From: JADYZU01 sp964540965
Lineage (GTDB): Bacteria; Pseudomonadota; Alphaproteobacteria; Rhodobacterales; Rhodobacteraceae
Reading direction: 5' to 3'
Assembly (NCBI GenBank): GCA_964540965.1
Contig: CAZIOT010000003.1
Span: 186,001-250,000 of the forward strand
Length of the DNA stretch: 64,000 bases
Both the position numbers and the translations under genes were made by a program. This document shows, one piece after another, positions 34,527 to 41,574 of the stretch; within the stretch, counting starts at the first letter, position 1; the number at the start of each line of letters is the position of its first letter. Below the pieces are notes generated by a model. It saw nothing but the letters and a program-made list of their open reading frames with translations. It searched no databases and had not been told where the DNA came from.

Positions 34527-34681
34527 GCTGTCCTCCCCTTCAGCTCCCTGCCGATACTTGGGCCGGCTGCGGGGCGCATGGCAAGAATGACGCAGCGAAA
34601 CGGCAAACTTGGCAAGGAAATTCCGCGGCGTCGCGCGGTTGGGGGCGATGCCCCGCCACGGCAGGGCGCAAGGGCCGCGGC

Positions 34682-36475
34682 CTATTCCGCCGCCAGCCCT
34701 TCGGTGAACTGCAGCCGCGCCAGCCGGGCATAGAGCCCGCCTTCGGCGACAAGCTGGTCATGGCTGCCCTTCGCCACGATCCGGCCGCCGTCGAACACCA
34801 CGATGCGGTCGGCGCGTTTGACCGTGGCCAGCCGGTGCGCGACGATCAGGGTGGTCCGCCCCTTGGCCAGATGTTCGACTGCGACCTGCACCGCCCGTTC
34901 GCTTTCGGCATCCAGCGCCGATGTCGCCTCGTCCAGAAGCAGAACCGGCGCGTCGCGCAGGATGGCCCGGGCGATGGCGATGCGCTGCTTCTGCCCGCCC
35001 GACAGCATCACGCCGCGTTCGCCGACCCAGGTGTCATAACCCTGCGGCAGCCGCGACAGGAAGTCATGCGCCGCGGCGGCGCGGGCGGCGGCCTCGACCT
35101 CGGCATCGGTTGCGTCGGGCCGGCCAAAGCGGATGTTCTCGCGCGCAGAGGTGGCAAAGATCACCGGATCCTGCGGCACCAGCGCCAGATGCCGGCGCAG
35201 GTCGGCCCGCGCCACCGCGCGCAGGTCGGTATCGCCCAGCCGGATCGCCCCCGAGGTCGGGTCATAGAACCGTTCAAGCAGCAGGATCATCGTCGACTTG
35301 CCGGCACCCGAGGGGCCGACCAGCGCCACCGTCTCGCCCGGATGCACGGTCAGGGCGATATGTTCGAGTGCCGGAATTTCCGGCCGCGCCGGATAGCGGA
35401 AGGTCACGTCGTCGAACACGATGGGCACCTGCCGCAGGTCGGGCAAGGGCACCGTCACCGGCGCGTCCTCGACCGCATCGCCCGCGGTCAGCAGTTCGAC
35501 CAGCCGTTCGGTGGCCCCGGCGGCACGCTGCACCTCGCCCCAGACCTCGGTCAGCGCCCCGACCGCGCCCGCCACCATCACCGCGTAGATGACGAATTGC
35601 ACCAGCGCGCCCATGGTCATCCGCTCGGCCCGCACGTCATTGGCGCCGACCCACAGCACGCCGACCACCCCGGCGAAGATCAGGAAGATGACGATGGCAG
35701 TCATCACCGCCCGCACGCCGATCCGCTGCCGGGCGGAATCAAAGCTGCGTTCGGTGACGGCGCCGAATTCGGCCCGCGACTGCGGCTCATGGGTATAGGC
35801 CTGCACCGTCTGCGCCGCCAGCAGCGCCTCGGACGCCGAACCCGAGGACGAGGCGATCCAGTCCTGATTCTCGCGGCTCAGCCGCCGCAGCCGCCGCCCC
35901 AGCAGCACGATGGGCACGATCACCGCCGGCACGATCAAGAGCACCAGCCCCGTCAGCTTGGCCGAGGTGAACAGCAGCAGCACCATGCCGCCGATCAGGA
36001 TCAGCACATTGCGCAGCGCGACCGAGACCGAGGATCCGATCACCGACAGGATCAGCGTGGTGTCGGTGGTGATCCGGCTCAGCACCTCGCCGGTCATGAT
36101 CCGTTCAAAAAAGGCGGGCGACATGCCGATCACCCGGTCGAACACCGCCTTGCGGATGTCCGCCACCACCCGCTCGCCAAAGCGGGTGACAAGGTAATAC
36201 CGCACCGCCGTGCCGACGGCGAGCGCCGCCGCGATGCCCAATGCCGCGCCGAAATAGCTGTCGAGCAGCGCCTCGCGCGCGACGCCGAAACTGTCGACGA
36301 CGCGGCGCGCGGCGATAGGCAGGATCAGCGAGATCGCCGCGGTAAAGACCAGGGCCACCAGCGCCGCCAGCGCGATGCGCCAATAGGGCCGGATGAAGGG
36401 CCAGAGCGCCACAAGGACACCAACCCGGCGCGACGACGCCCGCTCGGCCTCGGATTGGATCGGGGGCTGTGCCAT
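34682..36475 (-). CDS. ABC exporter, fused transmembrane and ATPase (MsbA/LmrA-like)
   Basis: A 597-residue type IV ABC half-transporter. Residues ~25-320 hold six membrane segments; the ATPase domain has Walker A GPSGAGKSTMI (about residue 390), signature LSGGQKQR and Walker B LLLDEATSALD. Such homodimers export lipids, lipid-linked sugars or drugs. A GGGGC-GAT-GCCCC hairpin lies just after the stop (34642-34654). Upstream of its start is the 48-bp repeat tract, which probably contains its promoter or borders it. Confidence 0.9.
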   Translation of the reverse strand: MAQPPIQSEAERASSRRVGVLVALWPFIRPYWRIALAALVALVFTAAISLILPIAARRVVDSFGVAREALLDSYFGAALGIAAALAVGTAVRYYLVTRFGERVVADIRKAVFDRVIGMSPAFFERIMTGEVLSRITTDTTLILSVIGSSVSVALRNVLILIGGMVLLLFTSAKLTGLVLLIVPAVIVPIVLLGRRLRRLSRENQDWIASSSGSASEALLAAQTVQAYTHEPQSRAEFGAVTERSFDSARQRIGVRAVMTAIVIFLIFAGVVGVLWVGANDVRAERMTMGALVQFVIYAVMVAGAVGALTEVWGEVQRAAGATERLVELLTAGDAVEDAPVTVPLPDLRQVPIVFDDVTFRYPARPEIPALEHIALTVHPGETVALVGPSGAGKSTMILLLERFYDPTSGAIRLGDTDLRAVARADLRRHLALVPQDPVIFATSARENIRFGRPDATDAEVEAAARAAAAHDFLSRLPQGYDTWVGERGVMLSGGQKQRIAIARAILRDAPVLLLDEATSALDAESERAVQVAVEHLAKGRTTLIVAHRLATVKRADRIVVFDGGRIVAKGSHDQLVAEGGLYARLARLQFTEGLAAE

Positions 36476-36569
36476 GCGTCATCTCCTGCCTTCGGCGCCG
36501 ACATAATGGCTGGGGAAGGACAGGACAACCACGCGGTTGCCGCGGGAGGGCGCGGCGACTGGCGGTGGC

Positions 36570-36940
36570 GGCTTCCCGGTTGTGGCGGGGGGAGGGGTGG
36601 CGGTGATTGTCGCTGACGGCTGCCCTTGTCGCGAACGGAGGCATGGCGGTGATTGTCGCTGGCGGTTCCCCCGCTTGTCACGGGCAGAGGCATAGCGCCG
36701 AATGTCGCGGTTGGCTCCCCGCTTGTCGCGGGCAGAGGCGTGACGGCACTGTCGCTGGCGGCTCCCCGGTTGTCGCGGGCATAGGCGGGACGGCAATTAT
36801 CGCTGGCGGCTCCCCGGTTGACGCGGGCAGAGGCACGACGGCAATCGTCGCGGGCGGCTCCCCGGTTGTCGCGGGCAGAAGCGTGACGGCAATTGTCGCG
36901 GTCGGCTCCCCCGGTTGTCGCCGGCAGAGGGGCAGCAACG
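36570..36940. repeat. Eight-copy degenerate 48-bp tandem repeat
   Basis: A block containing GGCTCCCCGGTTGTCGCGG, then GGCAGAGGC, GACGGCAATT and GTCGCTGGC recurs at 36570, 36618, 36664, 36713, 36760, 36808, 36856 and 36904 (spacing 48, 46, 49, 47, 48, 48, 48). Copies become more alike toward the tRNA. Forty-eight is a multiple of three, so both strands read as 16-residue repeats, but indels of 1-2 bases in the middle copies make coding unlikely. The remainder of 36476-37029 holds nothing else that I can name. Confidence 0.85.
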
Positions 36941-37029
36941 CGCCAAAAGGCGCCCAGGCCCCCAGCGACCCCGCCCCACACGATCCACCCTTGCACTTCC
37001 GCCACAGCCGGCGCTAAACACCCCGCCAC

Positions 37030-37119
37030 GGACAGGTGGCCGAGTGGTCGAAGGCGCACGCCTGGAAAGTGTGTAGGCGGGAAACCGTCTCGAGGGTTCG
37101 AATCCCTCTCTGTCCGCCA
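37030..37119 (+). tRNA. tRNA-Ser (anticodon GGA)
   Basis: Ninety bases including an encoded CCA end (37117-37119). Acceptor stem GGACAGG pairs with the 3' CTGTCC side, the anticodon GGA sits at 37064-37066 in a CTGGAAA loop, there is a long variable arm (class II), and the T arm is GAGGG-TTCGAAT-CCCTC. It reads UCC and UCU codons. The 3' end is a typical integrase target and marks the left edge of the accessory region. Confidence 0.97.
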
Positions 37120-37230
37120 TATATCATTGAAATCATTAGATAATTTCATCACGCTGGCGATATACCCGCCAACAAACCCGCCATCCATTTTGCGATTGGG
37201 CGCTATCAGTTGCAACAATGGCCAAGACGT

Positions 37231-37617
37231 TCACTGACTCGCTCGGCCCATTTCCGAAAATCTCCAATTAGCCCGTATCTTGCACGAACCACCCCGCGCC
37301 GGTCCCCGATAAGGGTCGAAAGTCTGGAACCACCCCCCGGTGCCCTCGCCCGATCCGGGGCGGTCAGAGGGCAAATCCGTCACCGTGTCGCGTTTATGAG
37401 GCCAGCCCGATAAAGCCGGAACGCTCATGCGAATGGCCCAGACCTGCCGGATACGATGATGCCGGTCGGTATCGGCCTGTCCCTCTGCCGTGTGCCGGTC
37501 GATCCAGCGCCATGCCTCGGCATCTGTGGCACAGACCGCCAGCACGTCACCGGCCAGCGTCCTGACCTCGTGCCCGCCATCCTCTCGGGCGTGAACGCGC
37601 AATGCTGCCTCATGCAT
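37231..37617 (-). CDS. Hypothetical protein in the island's left edge
   Basis: A 128-residue frame starting MHEAALRVHAREDGGHEVR and overlapping the stop of the upstream small gene by eight bases, which supports a coupled start. The first ~75 residues look protein-like (EAWRWIDRHTAEGQA); the last ~45 are basic and Gly/Pro-rich and may be frame read-through at the truncated edge of the element. No known domain recognised. It could be a broken remnant. Confidence 0.45.
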   Translation of the reverse strand: MHEAALRVHAREDGGHEVRTLAGDVLAVCATDAEAWRWIDRHTAEGQADTDRHHRIRQVWAIRMSVPALSGWPHKRDTVTDLPSDRPGSGEGTGGWFQTFDPYRGPARGGSCKIRANWRFSEMGRASQ

Positions 37618-37870
37618 GGCCCTGCACCTTCTGCCACGAAGGAAAGCCCGGCATGTCCAGAGCCGCCTTGAGGCGAGACAGCGCCATTGCCTTCGCGGCC
37701 TCATGGGCAAAGCCCCGGTCAGCATCCCCTGCGGATTGCATGGAATAGGTGGCTCGGCCTGACACATCCACACCCACGGCCAGCCATGCCACCCCGCCCG
37801 GCACGAACGGCATAGCCCGACCATGACGCGGGAAGGCTCGGGCCTCGGCATCTGACAGGGGCACGGCCAT
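37610..37870 (-). CDS. Hypothetical small protein, island
   Basis: An 86-residue protein beginning MAVPLSDAEARAFPRHG with an AGGGGGT ribosome site before it, then a beta-rich part (VAWLAVGVDVSGRATYSM) and an amphipathic helix (EAAKAMALSRLKAALDM). It is coupled to the next minus-strand gene. Its start coincides with the beginning of the divergent plus-strand frame, so the two share a start region. No family recognised. Confidence 0.5.
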   Translation of the reverse strand: MAVPLSDAEARAFPRHGRAMPFVPGGVAWLAVGVDVSGRATYSMQSAGDADRGFAHEAAKAMALSRLKAALDMPGFPSWQKVQGHA

Positions 37871-37892
37871 GGGTCCACCCCCTGCCTGCAAC

Positions 37893-38264
37893 ATGCGGGT
37901 GACCCCGCTCTTCCGCCTGTCCCGCCAGCTTTGTGCCGCTGTCAGGGCCGGGCTGGCGGGCGACAGCGTGACCGTGCCCGAGGCCGGCCGGCCGCTGTGG
38001 CAGGCCTTCCTGCGCCTCAGCGCCACCCGCAGCTATCACATGGCCGGCCCGAACCCGATCAGCCATGCCGAGATCGACGCCTTCGCCCGGCTCATGTGCC
38101 TGCCGCTCGAACCGCGGCATGTTGCCATCCTGGCAGCCATGGACGCTGCCTGGCTGGATGCCGTCCAAACCAGGTCCCGCCGCGCCCCCGAGGGGGTCAG
38201 GACCCTGCCACCGATGTCGAAACAGCCGATCAGCGCCGCCCTGTTCGATGTGGCGGTGTCATGA
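37893..38264 (+). CDS. Phage-type small protein of unknown function
   Basis: About 123 residues. The block LWQAFLRLSATRSYHMAGP followed by EIDAFARLMCLPLEPRHVAIL and AMDAAWL resembles short proteins found in Rhodobacterales prophages near packaging or tail genes. The start is not certain: ATG 37893 is used, an ATG at 37869 is also in frame, and neither has a good ribosome site. It overlaps the following zinc-ribbon gene by four bases (ATGA). Confidence 0.55.
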   Translation: MRVTPLFRLSRQLCAAVRAGLAGDSVTVPEAGRPLWQAFLRLSATRSYHMAGPNPISHAEIDAFARLMCLPLEPRHVAILAAMDAAWLDAVQTRSRRAPEGVRTLPPMSKQPISAALFDVAVS

Positions 38265-38746
38265 TCCATGATGGACAGCAGAGGCGCAGCGACAGGGACC
38301 AGCGGCGCGGCAGGCTCGGACCCGGCCGCCAGGGCGATCTGGTGCGGGAAGTCGCCGATGTGATCCGCCTTGCCTTCGAGGCCGGCGCCATCGGGTCGCT
38401 GTGGGGGCTGGAAGGCCCGCTGCGCGCCAGCATCCGGGGCGAACTCTGCCTGCAGGGCTGGACTTGGGAAACCGCCGATCTGGCAGCGCGCGACGTGCTT
38501 GCAGCGGCGCACAGGAACGTCGGGGCCAAGCGCCCGACATGGAACGAGGGGCAAAGAGAATGGGTGGTCGCGGAAGGCCTGCTGATCGAGAGGACCCGTT
38601 GCGTTCGCTGTCACAAGCCATTGCCCGAGGGGCATCACAAGTTCTGCAACGAACTCTGCGCGAGAGCCTACATCAAGCGGGTAAGCCGGCGACGGCTCTC
38701 GAACGAGACATCCGCGATCAGAATGGCGGTTCGCTCACTTTCCTGA
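38261..38746 (+). CDS. Zinc-ribbon protein, phage-like
   Basis: A 161-residue protein. A helical N-terminal part (about residues 25-100) is followed by one Cys4 zinc ribbon: TRCVRCHKPLPEGHHKFCNELC. It starts at the ATG overlapping the previous stop. The stop is followed in the neighbouring frame by five more ribbons of the same type, so the pair may once have been, or may still act as, one protein. Such single-ribbon proteins are seen in alphaproteobacterial prophages; no function is known to me. Confidence 0.6.
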   Translation: MIHDGQQRRSDRDQRRGRLGPGRQGDLVREVADVIRLAFEAGAIGSLWGLEGPLRASIRGELCLQGWTWETADLAARDVLAAAHRNVGAKRPTWNEGQREWVVAEGLLIERTRCVRCHKPLPEGHHKFCNELCARAYIKRVSRRRLSNETSAIRMAVRSLS

Positions 38747-39594
38747 ATACGACATGCGAAGGCTGCGGGAAGGTGTTTCGACCGAAGGTCGCATCGGCGA
38801 GATTCTGCTCGTCAAAGTGCTACGGGGCACACCGGGTCGAGCAGATAAGGGTGCGCCGCCGCAAGAATAACGGCTGGGGAAAATGTGCCTGGTGCGGGGG
38901 GCAGATGCCGGAAAACAGTCGTGCCGACGCGAAGTATTGTAGCAGCGCCTGCTTTTACAAGGTCGTGTATATCCGGAGTATCGGCAAACTGCCGCCCCAG
39001 CGGTGTCTACATTGTGGGGAACTGTTCGTCGCCACCAAGAAGCAGAGGCATTGCTCGACATCCTGCTTGCGAAGGGCTGAATGGTCATCCGGAAAGCGCG
39101 ACCACTTGCGCGCGAAGCTGACCGCTGGACACTTCGACGCCATGCTGCGCGCCCAACGCAAGAGGCACATGGTTGCCGAGGGGCGGGCGTGCCGTCATTG
39201 TGGCAAGAGTATCGGTGAGGAAGCCCCGATATCGACGCGCTACTGCTGCCGCAGGTGCAAGATGGCCGCCAGAGCCAAGGTCGCGGAAAACCAGTGCGTC
39301 CGCTGCGGCACCATATTCCGGTCGAAGGAATCAGGGCTGCGCTTTTGTTCACCCGCTTGTCGCTCGGCCACCCTCTGTCGCCCCCGCCTCACCGCCGCGC
39401 GCTTCGATGCACTGGCGATCCGGGCGCGCGCCGAAATGCGGCTGGCCGAGGAATATGACGCGGCGCAGGACCGGGGGGAGGTTCGGCGCGCCAACAACGA
39501 GAAAACCACTTCCACTGCGGAAGCGGTTTCCGCCGCTGACCTTGGCCTGCGGCGGGACGAAATCCACCAAGCCGGGAAGCTGCGGGATAAGTGA
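38743..39594 (+). CDS. Multi-zinc-ribbon protein (five Cys4 modules)
   Basis: A reading frame of about 284 residues with five consecutive CxxC-(13-18 residues)-CxxxC modules: CEGCGKVF...CSSKC, CAWCGGQM...CSSAC, CLHCGELF...CSTSC, CRHCGKSI...CCRRC and CVRCGTIF...CSPAC, joined by basic linkers. The C-terminal 70 residues are charged. No ATG or ribosome site lies before the first module; the frame begins with a CTG (38743) overlapping the TGA of the preceding gene, so start by reinitiation, ribosomal frameshift, or a frameshift mutation are all possible. DNA or RNA binding is the likely property. Confidence 0.6.
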   Translation: MNTTCEGCGKVFRPKVASARFCSSKCYGAHRVEQIRVRRRKNNGWGKCAWCGGQMPENSRADAKYCSSACFYKVVYIRSIGKLPPQRCLHCGELFVATKKQRHCSTSCLRRAEWSSGKRDHLRAKLTAGHFDAMLRAQRKRHMVAEGRACRHCGKSIGEEAPISTRYCCRRCKMAARAKVAENQCVRCGTIFRSKESGLRFCSPACRSATLCRPRLTAARFDALAIRARAEMRLAEEYDAAQDRGEVRRANNEKTTSTAEAVSAADLGLRRDEIHQAGKLRDK

Positions 39595-39647
39595 CCCATG
39601 GGCATCGGTAGTAACGATACCCCTTTCGGGCTTCCTCGCGCGCGCGG

Positions 39648-39839
39648 CTAATCCTTCGCCCGTTCGATCAGGCCCCGGATGAACTCGGGCCGCGTCGGCA
39701 CCGGCTCCAGCTTCGCCCGCTCGGCATCGACCCATGCGAGAAGATCGGGGGCAAGGCGCAAGTTGATCGACGTTGAGTTGACCCGAGGGCGGCCTATCTT
39801 CTTCTTTTCCGTTTCAGGCACCGAAAAGTCCTTGACCAA
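39648..39839 (-). CDS. Ribbon-helix-helix DNA-binding protein (CopG-like)
   Basis: A 63-residue protein with a Lys/Arg-rich opening (KKKIGRPRVNST), a beta strand SINLRLAPDLLAWVDAERAK and helix EFIRGLIERAKD, the CopG/MetJ ribbon-helix-helix pattern. Such proteins repress their own operon or act as antitoxins. No toxin frame is adjacent. It is divergent from the gene at 39935, with about 95 bp between them. Confidence 0.6.
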   Translation of the reverse strand: MVKDFSVPETEKKKIGRPRVNSTSINLRLAPDLLAWVDAERAKLEPVPTRPEFIRGLIERAKD

Positions 39840-39934
39840 GATGTGTTGACGGTGCCAGAAAGTAGTCGGGCGGACAAGGTGCTAGCAACACCCTGCCGCC
39901 CTAACCGAAACGCTGATCTTTGGAGGATCGCGCA

Positions 39935-40471
39935 ATGGCTGATCAACGCCATAACACCCCCGCCTTGTCTGAACAAACCCTGCCGCGTGGCGCAGAGGAA
40001 CGCCTTGGGCTGTTCGCCCCGCCGCCTGACCGCAGCGATGAACTGCATGACGATATCACTCTGGCGCTTGATGCGCTGAACTTCGAACGCCCCAGCCAGC
40101 GGAACCTGCGCGAGGCACGTTCACATCTGACTCACGGGCTGCGCGTCCTGACCCTTTGCGGGCCAATCGTGGCGCCGCCCGCGCCGGCTATGCCCCCAAC
40201 CATGCAGCCGCCCAAGCCGGCAACCGTCAATCCGCCAAATCTGGCGCGTCCGACCATCAGCGCCGTCAAAGCCGGTCGCGGCGCCAGTGTTGCAAAGGGC
40301 GCATTGTCGCAGGAGGTTTGGAAAGACCTGCGCGAGCGCATCACCGACGCCCTTGATGCCCTCGGTGACGCGCCGTCCGATCTGACCGTTGACTATCTTT
40401 CGAACTGCAACATGCACCTGCGCGATGCCCTCGAACTGGCCATCGGTGGCCTGCACCGCGCTGGTAGATGA
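39935..40471 (+). CDS. Hypothetical protein, island
   Basis: A 178-residue protein from ATG 39935, chosen because GGAGG lies 8 bases upstream; the in-frame ATG at 39920 is part of that site. Two similar helical segments flank a Pro-rich linker: DELHDDITLALDALNFE near residue 40 and LRERITDALDALGDAPSDL near 135, so it may be an internal duplication. No signal or membrane segment, no known family. Positions 40472-40703 after it hold no feature I can support. Confidence 0.55.
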   Translation: MADQRHNTPALSEQTLPRGAEERLGLFAPPPDRSDELHDDITLALDALNFERPSQRNLREARSHLTHGLRVLTLCGPIVAPPAPAMPPTMQPPKPATVNPPNLARPTISAVKAGRGASVAKGALSQEVWKDLRERITDALDALGDAPSDLTVDYLSNCNMHLRDALELAIGGLHRAGR

Positions 40472-40703
40472 TTCCGCGAACGCCCGTGATGTTTCGCTGC
40501 GAGGTGGGGGAAGGATCGGGGCAAAGAAAAAGTCTGAGCGCTGTTTTTCTGATGTAAAACAATGGCTTAGGCTTGATTTATGGCGGAGGGAACGCGACTA
40601 CGGTCGAACCTTCTCTGGCTCCGGAGGTGAATTTGGCCGCGCAACATACTGTTTTCGGGCCAATCTAAGGCAGGGCGGTCGAGTTCTGCGCTAGGGAAAT
40701 CCT

Positions 40704-41039
40704 TTATGCAGCTCGTGGCGCGAACAGGATGATCGCCGCCCCGAGCAGGCAGACCGCAGCCCCGGTAACATCCCAGCCATCCGGGCGCTGCCCCTCGACT
40801 GCCCAAAGCCAGACCAACGATGCGGCGATGTAGACGCCGCCATAGGCTGCATAGGCCCGCCCGGCAGCATCGGACGGGGCCAATGTCAGTAGCCAGGCAA
40901 AGGCAGCAAGCGAGGCAAGACCCGGCACAAGCCACAGCGCCGAGGCCCCAAGCCGCATCCAGGCCCAGACGGCAAAGCACCCGGCGATCTCGGCCAGTGC
41001 GGCAAGGGCATAAAGCGCCACGGTCGGGGCGGAACTCAT
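40704..41039 (-). CDS. YnfA/UPF0060 family membrane protein
   Basis: A 111-residue small membrane protein with four segments in the YnfA (UPF0060) pattern, including AALAEIAGCFAVWAWMRLG and AAYGGVYIAASLVWLW and VEGQRPDGWDVTGAAVCLLG. Relatives are SMR-like exporters. It follows the MerR-type regulator gene with a four-base overlap, so it is probably co-expressed with the metal regulator, an arrangement known from mobile metal-resistance elements. Confidence 0.88.
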   Translation of the reverse strand: MSSAPTVALYALAALAEIAGCFAVWAWMRLGASALWLVPGLASLAAFAWLLTLAPSDAAGRAYAAYGGVYIAASLVWLWAVEGQRPDGWDVTGAAVCLLGAAIILFAPRAA

Positions 41040-41482
41040 CCGGCGACCTCGATCAGGTGTCCGGCGTGGGCATGGTCCGCGTGGCACTTTGCATGATCGC
41101 CCAAGACCTCGATCACGCGGCAATCGGCAATCACGCCCCCCGCGCACTGAACCAGCATGCGCTCCAGCTCGGCCTTGAGCGCCACGAGCCGAGCAATGCG
41201 CGCTTCGACCGCTGCAAGCTGCGCCGAGGCGATGGCATCGGCCGCCGCACAGGACTGGTCTGGCCGGTCCGACAGGCTAAGGAGGTCGCGGATTGCATCC
41301 AGCGGGAACCCGAGTTCGCGGGCATGGCGGATGAAGGTCAGCCGCTCTTGTGCCTTTTGGCCATAAAGCCGCTGATTGCCTGCGCTGCGCTCGGCCTCGG
41401 GCAGAAGGCCAATCTCTTCATAGTAGCGGATGGTCGGCACCTTGACCCCGGCGGCATCGCTCAGTTTTCCGATGGTGAGCAT
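41036..41482 (-). CDS. MerR-family heavy-metal-responsive regulator (ZntR/CadR/PbrR type)
   Basis: A 148-residue MerR protein. The HTH starts MLTIGKLSDAAGVKVPTIRYYEE. The metal-binding cysteines sit where ZntR/CadR/PbrR have them: Cys78 in the dimer-helix start, Cys113 and Cys121 in the C-terminal loop, plus a His/Cys tail (CHADHAHAGH). This set fits Zn, Cd or Pb sensing rather than copper or mercury. It is divergent from the P-type ATPase with a classic MerR operator between them. Confidence 0.92.
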   Translation of the reverse strand: MLTIGKLSDAAGVKVPTIRYYEEIGLLPEAERSAGNQRLYGQKAQERLTFIRHARELGFPLDAIRDLLSLSDRPDQSCAAADAIASAQLAAVEARIARLVALKAELERMLVQCAGGVIADCRVIEVLGDHAKCHADHAHAGHLIEVAG

Positions 41483-41491
41483 GTTTTGTCC

Positions 41492-41522
41492 TTGCACCTC
41501 TAGTTACTAGAGAGATTACAGA
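41492..41522 (+). promoter_or_regulatory. MerR-type operator/promoter of the P-type ATPase operon
   Basis: TTGCAC (-35, 41492-41497), a 19-base spacer and TACAGA (-10, 41517-41522). The spacer contains a perfect dyad CTCTAGT-T-ACTAGAG (41498-41512). The over-long 19-base spacer with a central dyad is the hallmark of MerR-activated promoters. Confidence 0.85.
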
Positions 41523-41574
41523 GGAGCCTGAACAGTTGCAACCGGCGCTAAGGCTCCGGTGAGAAAGGCTTGAA

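Noticed and set aside
36570..36940. CRISPR array
   Set aside because: Units are continuous 48-bp tandem repeats with gradual divergence; there is no constant repeat separated by unique spacers and no cas gene nearby.
36607..37017. A 136-residue protein made of 16-residue repeats across the 48-bp tract
   Set aside because: Spacer indels of 1-2 bases break the repeat frame, no ribosome site is seen, and both strands are equally open.
39648..39839. Toxin-antitoxin pair around the ribbon-helix-helix gene
   Set aside because: No adjacent RelE-, PIN- or HipA-like frame; the gene stands alone between unrelated frames.
37120..40700. Integrase, excisionase or transposase gene
   Set aside because: No frame shows tyrosine or serine recombinase or transposase motifs; only small unknown, zinc-ribbon and ribbon-helix-helix genes were found.
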